Made by a program: the position numbers and the translations under genes
Part shown: positions 35,472 through 42,441 of the stretch, piece by piece
How positions within the stretch are numbered: position 1 is the stretch's first letter
How the letters are laid out: each line of letters opens with the position of its first letter
IMG/VR virus record: IMGVR_UViG_3300030101_003258
Span: 1-43,235 of that record
Length of the DNA: 43,235 bases
DNA from: a virus
Strand: one strand, 5' to 3'
The notes under the pieces: model-generated
What the model was told of the DNA's origin: nothing
Seen by the model: only the letters and a program-made list of their open reading frames with translations
Databases searched by the model: none

Positions 35472-35753
35472 ATGACAAAAGAATTAAATGAAGATACTAG
35501 TTTTAAAATTAGTATAAAAACATTAGCAGGTATAGCTGCTTTAATATTTACATTAGTTGGTATGTGGTTTACTTTACAAGCAGATATTGCTGAAGCAAAA
35601 GAATTACCTGCACCTCCTGATCCAGAAGTAACGCGAATGGAGTTTGATATGAAAGATCAAATGATACGTAATACTATTATGACTACACAAAAAGATGTAG
35701 AAGAAATAAAAGTTACGTTAGAAAAAATAGAAGATAAATTATATAATAGATAA
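35472..35753 (+). CDS. Small single-pass membrane protein, holin candidate
   Basis: The product has 93 residues. A single hydrophobic helix spans residues ~17-36 (TLAGIAALIFTLVGMWFTL), followed by a Pro-rich turn (ELPAPPDPE) and a charged coiled coil (~55-92). No signal-peptidase site is obvious. The TM-plus-coiled-coil design is seen in some small phage holins and in membrane tethers. No other holin candidate is visible in the window, and the endolysin lies 6.7 kb downstream. The stop overlaps the next start (TAATG), implying coupled translation with the thioredoxin-like gene. Confidence 0.55.
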   Translation: MTKELNEDTSFKISIKTLAGIAALIFTLVGMWFTLQADIAEAKELPAPPDPEVTRMEFDMKDQMIRNTIMTTQKDVEEIKVTLEKIEDKLYNR

Positions 35754-36115
35754 TGGAAGAACAAGAAATAGCTTGGCCACAATATGTTATTTATTTATTT
35801 GTAATGTTATTTGTGTTTCTTGCTAGTACAGCTTACGGTCAAATAGAAGTTAAACATTTTAATGCTGGTTGGAATAGCGCTAATGATGTTTCTTGGTTTA
35901 TGGATTTAGAAGACTGTAAAACTATGGGTACAACTGATATAGCTAAAAATCCAGATATTGCTACAAAACATAAAATAGCTGTAGTACCTACTATTATTAT
36001 ATTTAAAGATGGAGAAGAAGTTGCAAGGTTTCAAGCGGACTTATCATTTAAAATGGTAGCAACTAGAGAAGAAGTACAAGAAGAAATAGATAATCAATTA
36101 ATGAGTGACTTTTAA
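35753..36115 (+). CDS. Exported thioredoxin-fold protein lacking CXXC
   Basis: The product has 120 residues. Residues ~10-27 are hydrophobic, with a possible cleavage site at YG|Q30; otherwise it is a membrane anchor. The mature part follows the thioredoxin pattern: a strand and the FNAGWNSAN segment (36-44) where a thioredoxin has FxAxWCxxC, then a helix, and HKIAVVPTIIIFKDGEEVARF with the cis-Pro at 79. Both active-site cysteines are replaced by N41 and N44; only C55 remains. It therefore should not do disulfide exchange and may act as a chaperone or binding protein outside the cytoplasm. The start overlaps the previous stop by one base. The fold assignment is good; function is unknown. Confidence 0.72.
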   Translation: MEEQEIAWPQYVIYLFVMLFVFLASTAYGQIEVKHFNAGWNSANDVSWFMDLEDCKTMGTTDIAKNPDIATKHKIAVVPTIIIFKDGEEVARFQADLSFKMVATREEVQEEIDNQLMSDF

Positions 36116-36117
36116 TT

Positions 36118-36534
36118 ATGCCAGGAAGCGCAAGACAAAATAGTATGTTTGAACCATCACCTGTAAAGCAATATGTACAGAAAGGTAATCCTATGCCAGT
36201 AACTAGCTGTGGTAGACGTAGAAATGATGGATCACCATTATTTAAAAGAAAAAGAAAGCCAGATGTTAAAAGAACTATAGGTAGAGGTAAAAACTTTAAT
36301 AAAGCTAAACCTACAGGTACAGGTGCTGCTGCTGGTGGTGGTATGACTCAAAAAGGAGTTAATGAATATAAAAGAAAAAATCCTGGTAGTAAATTAAAAA
36401 CAGCTGTAACAACTAAACCTTCTAAATTAAAACCAGGTAGTAAAGCAGCTAAACGTAGAAAATCATTTTGTGCTAGATCAAAAGGTTGGAAAAGTAAAAG
36501 AGGTTTAGCAGCTAGACGTAGGTGGAACTGTTAA
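36118..36534 (+). CDS. Lys/Arg-rich small protein 1
   Basis: The product has 138 residues and is very basic, with Arg/Lys clusters throughout. It contains YVQKGNP at residues 19-25, a motif shared with the proteins at 36805 and 38466. A Gly-rich linker (AAAGGGMTQKGV) leads to a Lys-rich C-terminal half (ENPGSKL-type spacing, then KSFCARSKGW and ARRRWNC). As I recall, small marine phage and giant-virus proteins of unknown function have similar C-terminal motifs. No signal peptide is seen. It opens a run of seven closely packed genes, six of them encoding such proteins. Nucleic-acid binding or packaging in the virion is likely from charge alone. Confidence 0.7.
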   Translation: MPGSARQNSMFEPSPVKQYVQKGNPMPVTSCGRRRNDGSPLFKRKRKPDVKRTIGRGKNFNKAKPTGTGAAAGGGMTQKGVNEYKRKNPGSKLKTAVTTKPSKLKPGSKAAKRRKSFCARSKGWKSKRGLAARRRWNC

Positions 36535-36544
36535 AAATAAAATT

Positions 36545-36805
36545 ATGCCAAAACAAAAACTTAAAAAAATATCTAAAGAGCTTAAAAAGGCTAGTAATTT
36601 ACACGCTGGTCAAGCTAAAAAAATTGATACTATGGTATCAGGTATGCCTATGAAAAAAAGCTCAGCATTAAAAAAAATAAGTGCAGCATGTAAAGCCGCT
36701 GCTAAACGTAAATTTAAAGTGTGGCCTAGTGCTTATGCTTCTGGTTGGGGTGTAAGATGTACTCGTAATCCAAGTAAGTATTTAGGTAGAAAAAAGAAAA
36801 AGTAA
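36545..36805 (+). CDS. Lys-rich small protein 2
   Basis: The product has 86 residues. The first half is amphipathic and Lys-rich (KLKKISKELKKASNL). The second half has AACKAAAKRKFKVWPSAYAS followed by GWGVRC and ends in a Lys run (GRKKKK). The KVWPSAYAS segment is a recurrent motif, as I remember it, in small basic proteins of marine phages. The stop shares a base with the next start (TAATG), so these genes are translated as a coupled set. A DNA-binding virion protein is a guess based on charge. Confidence 0.68.
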   Translation: MPKQKLKKISKELKKASNLHAGQAKKIDTMVSGMPMKKSSALKKISAACKAAAKRKFKVWPSAYASGWGVRCTRNPSKYLGRKKKK

Positions 36806-37071
36806 TGTACAGTCAAAGTAATAATCCTTTTAAAAAACGTATGGGTGATTTTAAACACTCAGACGCACCAGATGCTAAAGGTAAATTTAAAAGTTTATCG
36901 CCGTCAGCATTAGCTACGTTTATAATAAAAACTCGTAAAACTTTAGCTAAATCAATAGCTAGTTTAAATCAACAAATAGTTTTTAATCGTAAAAAAAATC
37001 CAAGCTACGCTGCTAAAATGAGAAAGACTCAAGATATAGTTAGAAAACGTTTAGGTAAAAATAAGGCATGA
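36805..37071 (+). CDS. Lys-rich small protein 3 with YxQxNNP start
   Basis: The product has 88 residues and begins MYSQSNNPFKKRM, nearly the same as the start of the protein at 38466 (MYVQKNNPIKKKQ), though the codons differ. The middle is helical (ALATFIIKTRKTLAKSIASL), and the end is basic (KTQDIVRKRLGKNKA). The frame overlaps the next gene by four bases (ATGA). The shared N-terminus may be a targeting or binding tag. Otherwise unrecognised. Confidence 0.68.
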   Translation: MYSQSNNPFKKRMGDFKHSDAPDAKGKFKSLSPSALATFIIKTRKTLAKSIASLNQQIVFNRKKNPSYAAKMRKTQDIVRKRLGKNKA

Positions 37072-37523
37072 GTAAAGCATATAGAGGTGTTTTAAAAGCT
37101 AGAATTAATAAAATTTACGGCGGAGATGTAACTATATCTAAGTGTAAAAAACTTAAAGCTCGTAAAGGAGCTACGGCTAGAGACAAACAATTATGTAATT
37201 GGTTTATTAATATGCAAACAAACAGACCATCACCTGCTAAAAAACGTAAAGATCCTGTAGTTGGTACAGGTAAAAAACCTAAAGGTAGTGGAAGACGTTT
37301 ATATACAGACGAAAACCCAAAAGATACTGTACGCATAAAATACAAAACACCAGCTGATGCTAGAGCTACATGCTCTAAAGTAAAACGTATTAGCAAGCCT
37401 TACGCTAGAAAAATACAAATATTAACTGTAATGGAGCAAAGATCAAGGTTTGGTGGCAAACCTCAACAAGCTGGCATAGCTAAAAGATGCAAAGCTGCAT
37501 TAAGAAGATTAAAAAAGAAATAA
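37068..37523 (+). CDS. Lys/Arg-rich protein 4
   Basis: The product has 151 residues, basic along its whole length. Visible segments are VLKARINKIYGGDVTISKCK, a Lys/Pro-rich linker (PAKKRKDPVVGTGKKPKGSG), and a C-terminal region (ADARATCSKVKRISKPYARK to AALRRLKKK). It carries four Cys but no zinc-finger spacing that I recognise. The ATG overlaps the previous stop (ATGA), and the stop overlaps the phosphatase start (TAATG). It is likely nucleic-acid binding; function is not otherwise indicated. Confidence 0.65.
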   Translation: MSKAYRGVLKARINKIYGGDVTISKCKKLKARKGATARDKQLCNWFINMQTNRPSPAKKRKDPVVGTGKKPKGSGRRLYTDENPKDTVRIKYKTPADARATCSKVKRISKPYARKIQILTVMEQRSRFGGKPQQAGIAKRCKAALRRLKKK

Positions 37524-38050
37524 TGTTTAAAGATTTTAATATATCAAGTTTTAAAAAAAACAAGCCACCAAGTGATAATAGCTTTGATACATCACAAGAA
37601 ATTAAAGCATTAAAAAAAATACCATTAAGAAAAGAGTATGTTAAGAAGTATGATGATATTGAAGCTGCATTTAAAAAAACAGCAGAAGAGCAAGGTATAA
37701 AAGATTATGATAAAAAAATAGCTGCTAAACTTATAAAAGAATCAGCACCAATAATAATAGAATTAAAAAAATATCATAATAGACCTAGGCCTTATGAGTT
37801 AGATAAATCATTAGCTCATTTTAAAATGAAGTCTATGGAAACACCTTCATATCCATCAGGACACTCTGTTCAAGGTATGTTAATAGGTAATGTATTAAAA
37901 ATGAAGTATGGTAAGTCAGCATTTATGCAGACTGCTAAGAATATATCTTATAGTAGGAGAGTTGCCCGCGCTCACTATAAGTCAGATAGTACAGAGGGCG
38001 AAAATATAGGTAACTCAATGTTTAACTTTATAAAAAATAAAAATATTTAA
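37523..38050 (+). CDS. PAP2-type phosphatase
   Basis: The product has 175 residues from this start, a soluble PAP2/class A acid phosphatase-like domain. All three signature motifs are intact: K82-x6-R89-P90, P111-S112-G113-H114, and S144-R145-x5-H151-x3-D155. H151 is the likely nucleophile and H114 the acid. There is no signal peptide and no membrane segment, so it differs from lipid phosphatases with six helices and should work in the cytoplasm or in the virion. I chose the ATG at 37523, overlapping the previous stop; an in-frame ATG at 37487 would add 12 residues but overlaps the upstream gene by 37 bases. It lies among basic protein genes. The substrate could be a nucleotide, lipid head group or other phosphate ester. 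Confidence 0.82.
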   Translation: MFKDFNISSFKKNKPPSDNSFDTSQEIKALKKIPLRKEYVKKYDDIEAAFKKTAEEQGIKDYDKKIAAKLIKESAPIIIELKKYHNRPRPYELDKSLAHFKMKSMETPSYPSGHSVQGMLIGNVLKMKYGKSAFMQTAKNISYSRRVARAHYKSDSTEGENIGNSMFNFIKNKNI

Positions 38051-38051
38051 A

Positions 38052-38465
38052 ATGAAAAAAGCACCTGCAAAAATGAAAAAAGCCTCAATGGCAAAGAAAA
38101 AAGGCGAAAAAATGCCTATGAAAACAGATGAAAAAACTGGTAAAAAAGTACCAGCATTTTTAAAAATGAAAAAAGGATCAATGGCTAAAAAAGAGTTAGT
38201 TGGTAATCAAAGTAACTTAAACGAAGGTTTAAAAAGAGCTATTAAAGCTACTCCAGCTCAAATGAAAAAAATGAAAGACTCGGCTATGAAGATGAAAAAA
38301 ACAATGGCTAAACTTAAAAAAGAAGAAAAAACAGCTATGATGATGAAGAAAAAAGGTTCAGCTATGATGATGAAAGCTAAAAAATCTATGGCAACTATGA
38401 AAAAGAAGTCTGCTATGATGATGAAAAAAATGGCAGCTGCAACTAAAATGATGAAGAAAAAATAA
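38052..38465 (+). CDS. Extreme Lys/Met-rich protein
   Basis: The product has 137 residues, of which about 45 are Lys and 26 are Met by my count, over half in total. Recurrent short patterns are KMKKxSMAKK near the start and xAMMMKKKxS/xAMMMK in the second half. The only normal-looking stretch is NQSNLNEGLKRAIKATPAQ (residues ~53-71). Any folded part would be an amphipathic helix with Met on one face. It begins one base after the phosphatase stop and ends directly against the next ATG. It is likely DNA-, RNA- or membrane-binding; no known family comes to mind. The composition is too regular to be a shadow frame, and no other frame here is open. Confidence 0.68.
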   Translation: MKKAPAKMKKASMAKKKGEKMPMKTDEKTGKKVPAFLKMKKGSMAKKELVGNQSNLNEGLKRAIKATPAQMKKMKDSAMKMKKTMAKLKKEEKTAMMMKKKGSAMMMKAKKSMATMKKKSAMMMKKMAAATKMMKKK

Positions 38466-38744
38466 ATGTACGTTCAGAAGAACAACCCTATAAAGAAAAA
38501 GCAAAAAGGCGGAGGTACGCGTAAAACGTGTTTACCTGCCGCTAAAATTGCTAGCATGAGTAAAGCTGAAAGACGACGTTTAGTTGCTGCTAAGCAAAAG
38601 TCTGGTAAAGCTGGTAAATATAGACGTTCTTCAAAAACAAACGTAAAAGGCGCCCGTAAAAAAGGCGCTACATTACGTGACTGGTTTCAGAAAGAAGACT
38701 GGAGACAGGTGAATAATCCAAAGAAAAAATGTGGAGAAAAATAA
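38466..38744 (+). CDS. Lys/Arg-rich small protein 6 with YxQxNNP start
   Basis: The product has 92 residues and begins MYVQKNNPIKKKQKGGG. Then come KTCLPAAKIASMSKAERRRL, a basic linker (KYRRSSKTNVKGARKKG) and a C-terminal TLRDWFQKEDWRQVNNPKKK. The DWFxxxxW ending is one I recall from small proteins of marine phages and giant viruses. The ATG follows the preceding stop codon with no gap. The YVQKNNP tag is shared with the protein at 36805 and, internally, with that at 36118. It is the last gene of the basic cluster. Confidence 0.7.
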   Translation: MYVQKNNPIKKKQKGGGTRKTCLPAAKIASMSKAERRRLVAAKQKSGKAGKYRRSSKTNVKGARKKGATLRDWFQKEDWRQVNNPKKKCGEK

Positions 38745-38755
38745 AAATATAATAT

Positions 38756-39175
38756 ATGGCAACAACAACAGCAACAATAACATTAAGTAGTACTGATTTA
38801 TTATCAGACGAGCTAGCTTTAGTAACTTCTTGTACGCTTACAAAAACTACTACGTCAACTGGTATAGAAGACACTACTGGTTTAAATAGAAAAAAAATAA
38901 CTTCAACTGCTAAAGGTACAGCTAGTGGACAAATAACATTATATACAGCAGATGATTTTGCTGCTATTCCATATTTGTATATTAAAAATCTAGAAACTAC
39001 AGTAGGTAATAGAATATTTATATATGATGATACTAGTACTAATGATCCTATACAGTTTCAGTTAGACGCAGGTGATTGGGCTTTTATACCTATGCATGGT
39101 GATAAAACATACAAAGCCTACGCAACAGCAAATCCTACTTCCATAGAGTTTATGGTCATGGGACAAGATCAATAA
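38756..39175 (+). CDS. Tandem structural paralog A
   Basis: The product has 139 residues. Its start MATTTATITLSS and its C-terminal AGDWAFIPMHG are shared with the next gene (MATTTATVTLNS, AGDWMFIPTDF) and, more weakly, the one after. It is mostly beta, Thr/Ser/Asp-rich and acidic, with YLYIKN in the middle. Small beta-sandwich proteins of this kind decorate capsids or fibres in marine phages, as I recall. It is followed by tandem stop codons (TAATAATAA). A minor virion protein is likely. Confidence 0.6.
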   Translation: MATTTATITLSSTDLLSDELALVTSCTLTKTTTSTGIEDTTGLNRKKITSTAKGTASGQITLYTADDFAAIPYLYIKNLETTVGNRIFIYDDTSTNDPIQFQLDAGDWAFIPMHGDKTYKAYATANPTSIEFMVMGQDQ

Positions 39176-39201
39176 TAATAACAATAAATAAATAAATAAT
39201 T

Positions 39202-39615
39202 ATGGCTACAACAACGGCAACGGTAACGCTAAATAGTGATCTAATGTCAGCTAATATTTCTGTATCAGCGTCTTCAACGCTAATGAAAGCGGGTACTACT
39301 GCTGATGGTTTAGATCAAATAGAATATAGTGTTATAGAAATACCAACAGGAGATCAATACGATTTAATATGTACAACTCCTACAGCAAGTAAAGCAACAA
39401 AACTTTACGTTAAAAACCACTCTACAGATGAAACTAGATATGTTAGAATTATGATAGACGCTCAAGATATAGGTAGATTATATGCGGGTGATTGGATGTT
39501 TATACCAACAGATTTTCATGATGCTAATGCGGATGTAGAAATTACATCTATTGGTGGTACAAACAAAATAGAGTATGCTCTTTTTCATGAAGGAACTACT
39601 TTAACAGCGTCTTAA
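39202..39615 (+). CDS. Tandem structural paralog B
   Basis: The product has 137 residues and is homologous to the gene before it: same start (MATTTATVTLNS), KLYVKN in the middle where its neighbour has YLYIKN, and LYAGDWMFIPTDF. The 26-base gap before it is an A/T leader with TAAA repeats. Three tandem copies of diverged sequence imply an old duplication kept by selection. Virion decoration or fibre-base protein is inferred. Confidence 0.6.
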   Translation: MATTTATVTLNSDLMSANISVSASSTLMKAGTTADGLDQIEYSVIEIPTGDQYDLICTTPTASKATKLYVKNHSTDETRYVRIMIDAQDIGRLYAGDWMFIPTDFHDANADVEITSIGGTNKIEYALFHEGTTLTAS

Positions 39616-39639
39616 TAATAATTTAAAAAATAAATAAAT

Positions 39640-40092
39640 ATGGCAACAACATGCGCAATAAGTATTAGTTCTGATATAGCCCCAGGTTTTGCTGGAGTAA
39701 ATGAGTCTATGACACTAACACAAGCTGGTACTTTAACAGATATAGATAGTACAACTGGTTTTCAATTAAGAAAATTAAAATCAACATCTACTGTAGATTT
39801 AATTACTATGGCTAACGAATTAGTAGAACCAAAAGATGCATCTGCTGAAGGTGGTAGTGCTACTCATTCTGCGGGTAAAATATATATTAGAAATATTGGT
39901 GATGGTAAAGGTATTATAGATAAATCTGTTGGTGTTACAATAGGTATAAACGCAGAGCCTCTTGGCAAGCTTTTTGGTGGTGATTGGATGATGGCACCTC
40001 TTACTTGTATAGATGCTGATGACGTTACAGCAACGCCTGATACTGACGATACTGTAGTGTTAGAATATATAATGTTCTACGAAGAAGCTTAA
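39640..40092 (+). CDS. Tandem structural paralog C
   Basis: The product has 150 residues and is the most diverged of the three copies: MATTCAISISSD start, KIYIRNIGDG in place of YIKN, and FGGDWMMAPLTC in place of AGDWxFIP. It has a short insertion (EPKDASAEGGSATH, residues ~66-79) before the YIRN strand. The gene ends with tandem TAA codons, and the next ATG follows at once. Its role should match the two upstream copies. Confidence 0.58.
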   Translation: MATTCAISISSDIAPGFAGVNESMTLTQAGTLTDIDSTTGFQLRKLKSTSTVDLITMANELVEPKDASAEGGSATHSAGKIYIRNIGDGKGIIDKSVGVTIGINAEPLGKLFGGDWMMAPLTCIDADDVTATPDTDDTVVLEYIMFYEEA

Positions 40093-40094
40093 TA

Positions 40095-40415
40095 ATGGCA
40101 GTTACTAGATACCATAATATAGACGGTTCTAGCAAATCAATAGTAGAATTAATACCACCACTTGGTGGTGCTGGTAATTTAAAATCTATTATGATAACTA
40201 CTTTAACGACATCTGGTACTCCTGAAGTTCAATTGTTTATACAAAAACCTACTTCTACAGGTACTGATAAGTTTGTTATAATATCAGGTGTTAAAATACC
40301 AGTAGGTAGTAGTTTAGTTTTAGATAACAGTATGTTTCGTATAACAAATGATTTTGGATTATATATAAAGCTAGATACTAACACTACAGCAGACGTATTA
40401 TTAAATTTAAATTAA
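40095..40415 (+). CDS. Small beta-rich structural protein
   Basis: The product has 106 residues. It looks like one beta-sandwich, with IVELIPPLGGAGNLKSIMIT near the start, VQLFIQKPTS in the middle, and a final GLYIKLDTNTTADVLLNL. There is no signal peptide. It follows the three paralogs and precedes the tail fibre by one base. A fibre attachment or decoration protein fits this place, but I do not recognise the family. Confidence 0.52.
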   Translation: MAVTRYHNIDGSSKSIVELIPPLGGAGNLKSIMITTLTTSGTPEVQLFIQKPTSTGTDKFVIISGVKIPVGSSLVLDNSMFRITNDFGLYIKLDTNTTADVLLNLN

Positions 40416-40416
40416 A

Positions 40417-42441
40417 ATGAAGTTTATAGGTAAGCATGTAGTTAAAAGCTTTGCTGAGTTTGCACAAGACGTAGAGTTTCAAGCAGCTGTTAATATAGGC
40501 TCTTCTACTTTAAACAAAGCAGAGTTATCATATACTCTTGATGGTATTCATTTTGATATATTTGATATAAAAACTTTTACTAGTTCTACAGATACAGATG
40601 CTGGAAAAATAAGATTTTTTGTAGATGAAGTTTTTACAGCCGCTTTTTTAGATGATGGTTTAAATATCGCTGCAAGTGGTAACTTAGCTTTTGGTGGTAT
40701 TGATATAATAGATGATAATAGTGGTACTACCACTTTAAAAAACATTGATGCTTTAGATGCTACAACAATATCTACATTTAACTCAGCATTATCAGACAAT
40801 AACACTACTTATAGTATATCTTGTGTAGACGGAGACAACAGTGATGAAGAAAAAATTAGACTAACAGGTAGTGATTCATCTACAGACGACGTTGTATTAG
40901 AAGCTGGTACTGGTTTAAGTATTGCTAGGTCTGGAGACAAGATAACATTTACAAACACTGTATCTGATACAAACACGCAACTAAGTAATGCAGAAGTTAG
41001 AACAGCTGTTGAAGCTGCTAGTGATTCAAATGTATTTACAGACGCTGATCACACTAAGTTAAATGCTATAGAAGCTAGTGCAGATGTTACAGATACTGCA
41101 AATGTTACAGCCGCAGGCGCGTTAATGGATAGTGAAGTAACAAATCTAGCAGATGTAAAATCTTTTGATACAAGCGATTATGCTACAGCTGCTCAAGGAG
41201 CTAAAGCTGATAGTGCACAACAACCGCCATCAGAAGGAGCGTTTGCAAATGGAGACAAAACTAAGTTAGACGGTATTGAATCTAATGCTACAGCAGATCA
41301 AACAGCAAGTGAAATTAGAAGCTTATTAGGAACAGGTAATGGTAATTTAGTACCAGCAGCAGGTTCAGCTGGTGAATTTTTAAAACATGACGGTACATTT
41401 GGCACTCCAAATTATACTAGTGATACTAACACTAATCAATTAACTGAATTTACATTAACAGGTGATAGTGGTAGTGATCAAACTATAGCTCATGGTAATA
41501 CGCTAGACATTGCAGGCGGTAATGCTATTAGTACGGTTGTTGGTGCTACTGATACAATTACTATTAACCATGACGATACATCATCTCAAGCTAGTGTTAA
41601 TAATTCTGGTAGAACATTTATACAAGATATACAGTTAGATACTTATGGTCACGTAACAAGTATAACTTCTGCTACAGATTCTGATACACACGTGGGTGAT
41701 ATAACAGGAGTTACTTTTATGACCGATGATGAAAACCAAGCTTCAGACACAGCTGGTTCTGCAGATTTTGGAATAACAGGTGGAGAAGGTATAGATACAA
41801 GTTCATCTGGAACTACTATTACTATCGCAGGTGAAGACGCTACAACATCTAATAAAGGTGTTGCTAGTTTTAACAGTAGTCACTTTAGCGTAAGCTCAGG
41901 CGCTGTTAGCTTAAGATCACCAGCAATAGCTAATTATTCTTTAATAAGCTCATCTGGTACTACGACAACTAGCACTACAGCAGGAGAAGCAAATGCAGTA
42001 GTAATACCATATGACACAGAAGATTTGGTATCTTCTACTAACACTGTATTGTTAACAGGTTCAAGTGGTTTAACAGGTATTTCTGGTAGTTCTTATGCTT
42101 GGTATTCAGAAACACAAGGTGATTGGGAATATCAATGGAACGTTATGACTAACACAAACATAGTAAACAATAGAATACTAAATGGCGTTAAATTACAAAG
42201 AGGTACTCACAATGGTAGTACTATGACTTGGACTGATTATGATCCATCTACTTCTTTTATATATGATAGAGGTACTGGTACCGTAAGAAAAGGATCTACT
42301 ACAAATCAAACTTTAGTTACACAAGGTGGTACTCAATATTATTGGAGATTAGTAATTTGGAAAGAAGCTGCATCAAACGCTTCAATGAACGCTATAACCG
42401 TAGTGACAGGTGTTAGTTTAATAGCAAAACAAATATCATGA
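40417..42441 (+). CDS. Tail fibre protein
   Basis: The product has 674 residues. The N-terminus (MKFIGKHVVKSFAEFAQDVE) probably attaches to the tail. The shaft is Ser/Thr/Asp/Gly-rich with short beta repeats and two copies of the familiar fibre element xDxTKLxxIExxA (H212TKLNAIEAS and around G279DKTKLDGIES). Residues ~500-674 form a more ordered, Trp/Tyr-containing end (SYAWYSETQGDWEYQWNV, QYYWRLVIWKEA), the likely receptor-binding tip. The endolysin start overlaps its stop (ATGA), so the two are co-expressed late. Host range should map to the C-terminal part. The class is confident; the receptor is unknown. Confidence 0.82.
   Translation: MKFIGKHVVKSFAEFAQDVEFQAAVNIGSSTLNKAELSYTLDGIHFDIFDIKTFTSSTDTDAGKIRFFVDEVFTAAFLDDGLNIAASGNLAFGGIDIIDDNSGTTTLKNIDALDATTISTFNSALSDNNTTYSISCVDGDNSDEEKIRLTGSDSSTDDVVLEAGTGLSIARSGDKITFTNTVSDTNTQLSNAEVRTAVEAASDSNVFTDADHTKLNAIEASADVTDTANVTAAGALMDSEVTNLADVKSFDTSDYATAAQGAKADSAQQPPSEGAFANGDKTKLDGIESNATADQTASEIRSLLGTGNGNLVPAAGSAGEFLKHDGTFGTPNYTSDTNTNQLTEFTLTGDSGSDQTIAHGNTLDIAGGNAISTVVGATDTITINHDDTSSQASVNNSGRTFIQDIQLDTYGHVTSITSATDSDTHVGDITGVTFMTDDENQASDTAGSADFGITGGEGIDTSSSGTTITIAGEDATTSNKGVASFNSSHFSVSSGAVSLRSPAIANYSLISSSGTTTTSTTAGEANAVVIPYDTEDLVSSTNTVLLTGSSGLTGISGSSYAWYSETQGDWEYQWNVMTNTNIVNNRILNGVKLQRGTHNGSTMTWTDYDPSTSFIYDRGTGTVRKGSTTNQTLVTQGGTQYYWRLVIWKEAASNASMNAITVVTGVSLIAKQIS

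Noticed and set aside
35753-36115. Active periplasmic disulfide oxidoreductase
   Set aside because: The CXXC positions are N41 and N44, and only one other Cys is present.
37487-37522. Upstream in-frame ATG that would lengthen the PAP2 phosphatase by 12 residues
   Set aside because: It overlaps the preceding gene by 37 bases, while the ATG at 37523 overlaps the stop by one base, like the other coupled genes nearby.
40154-40169. ACCACC-ACTT-GGTGGT hairpin
   Set aside because: It lies inside a coding frame where the residues IPPLGG explain the bases; there is no T-tract and no gene border.
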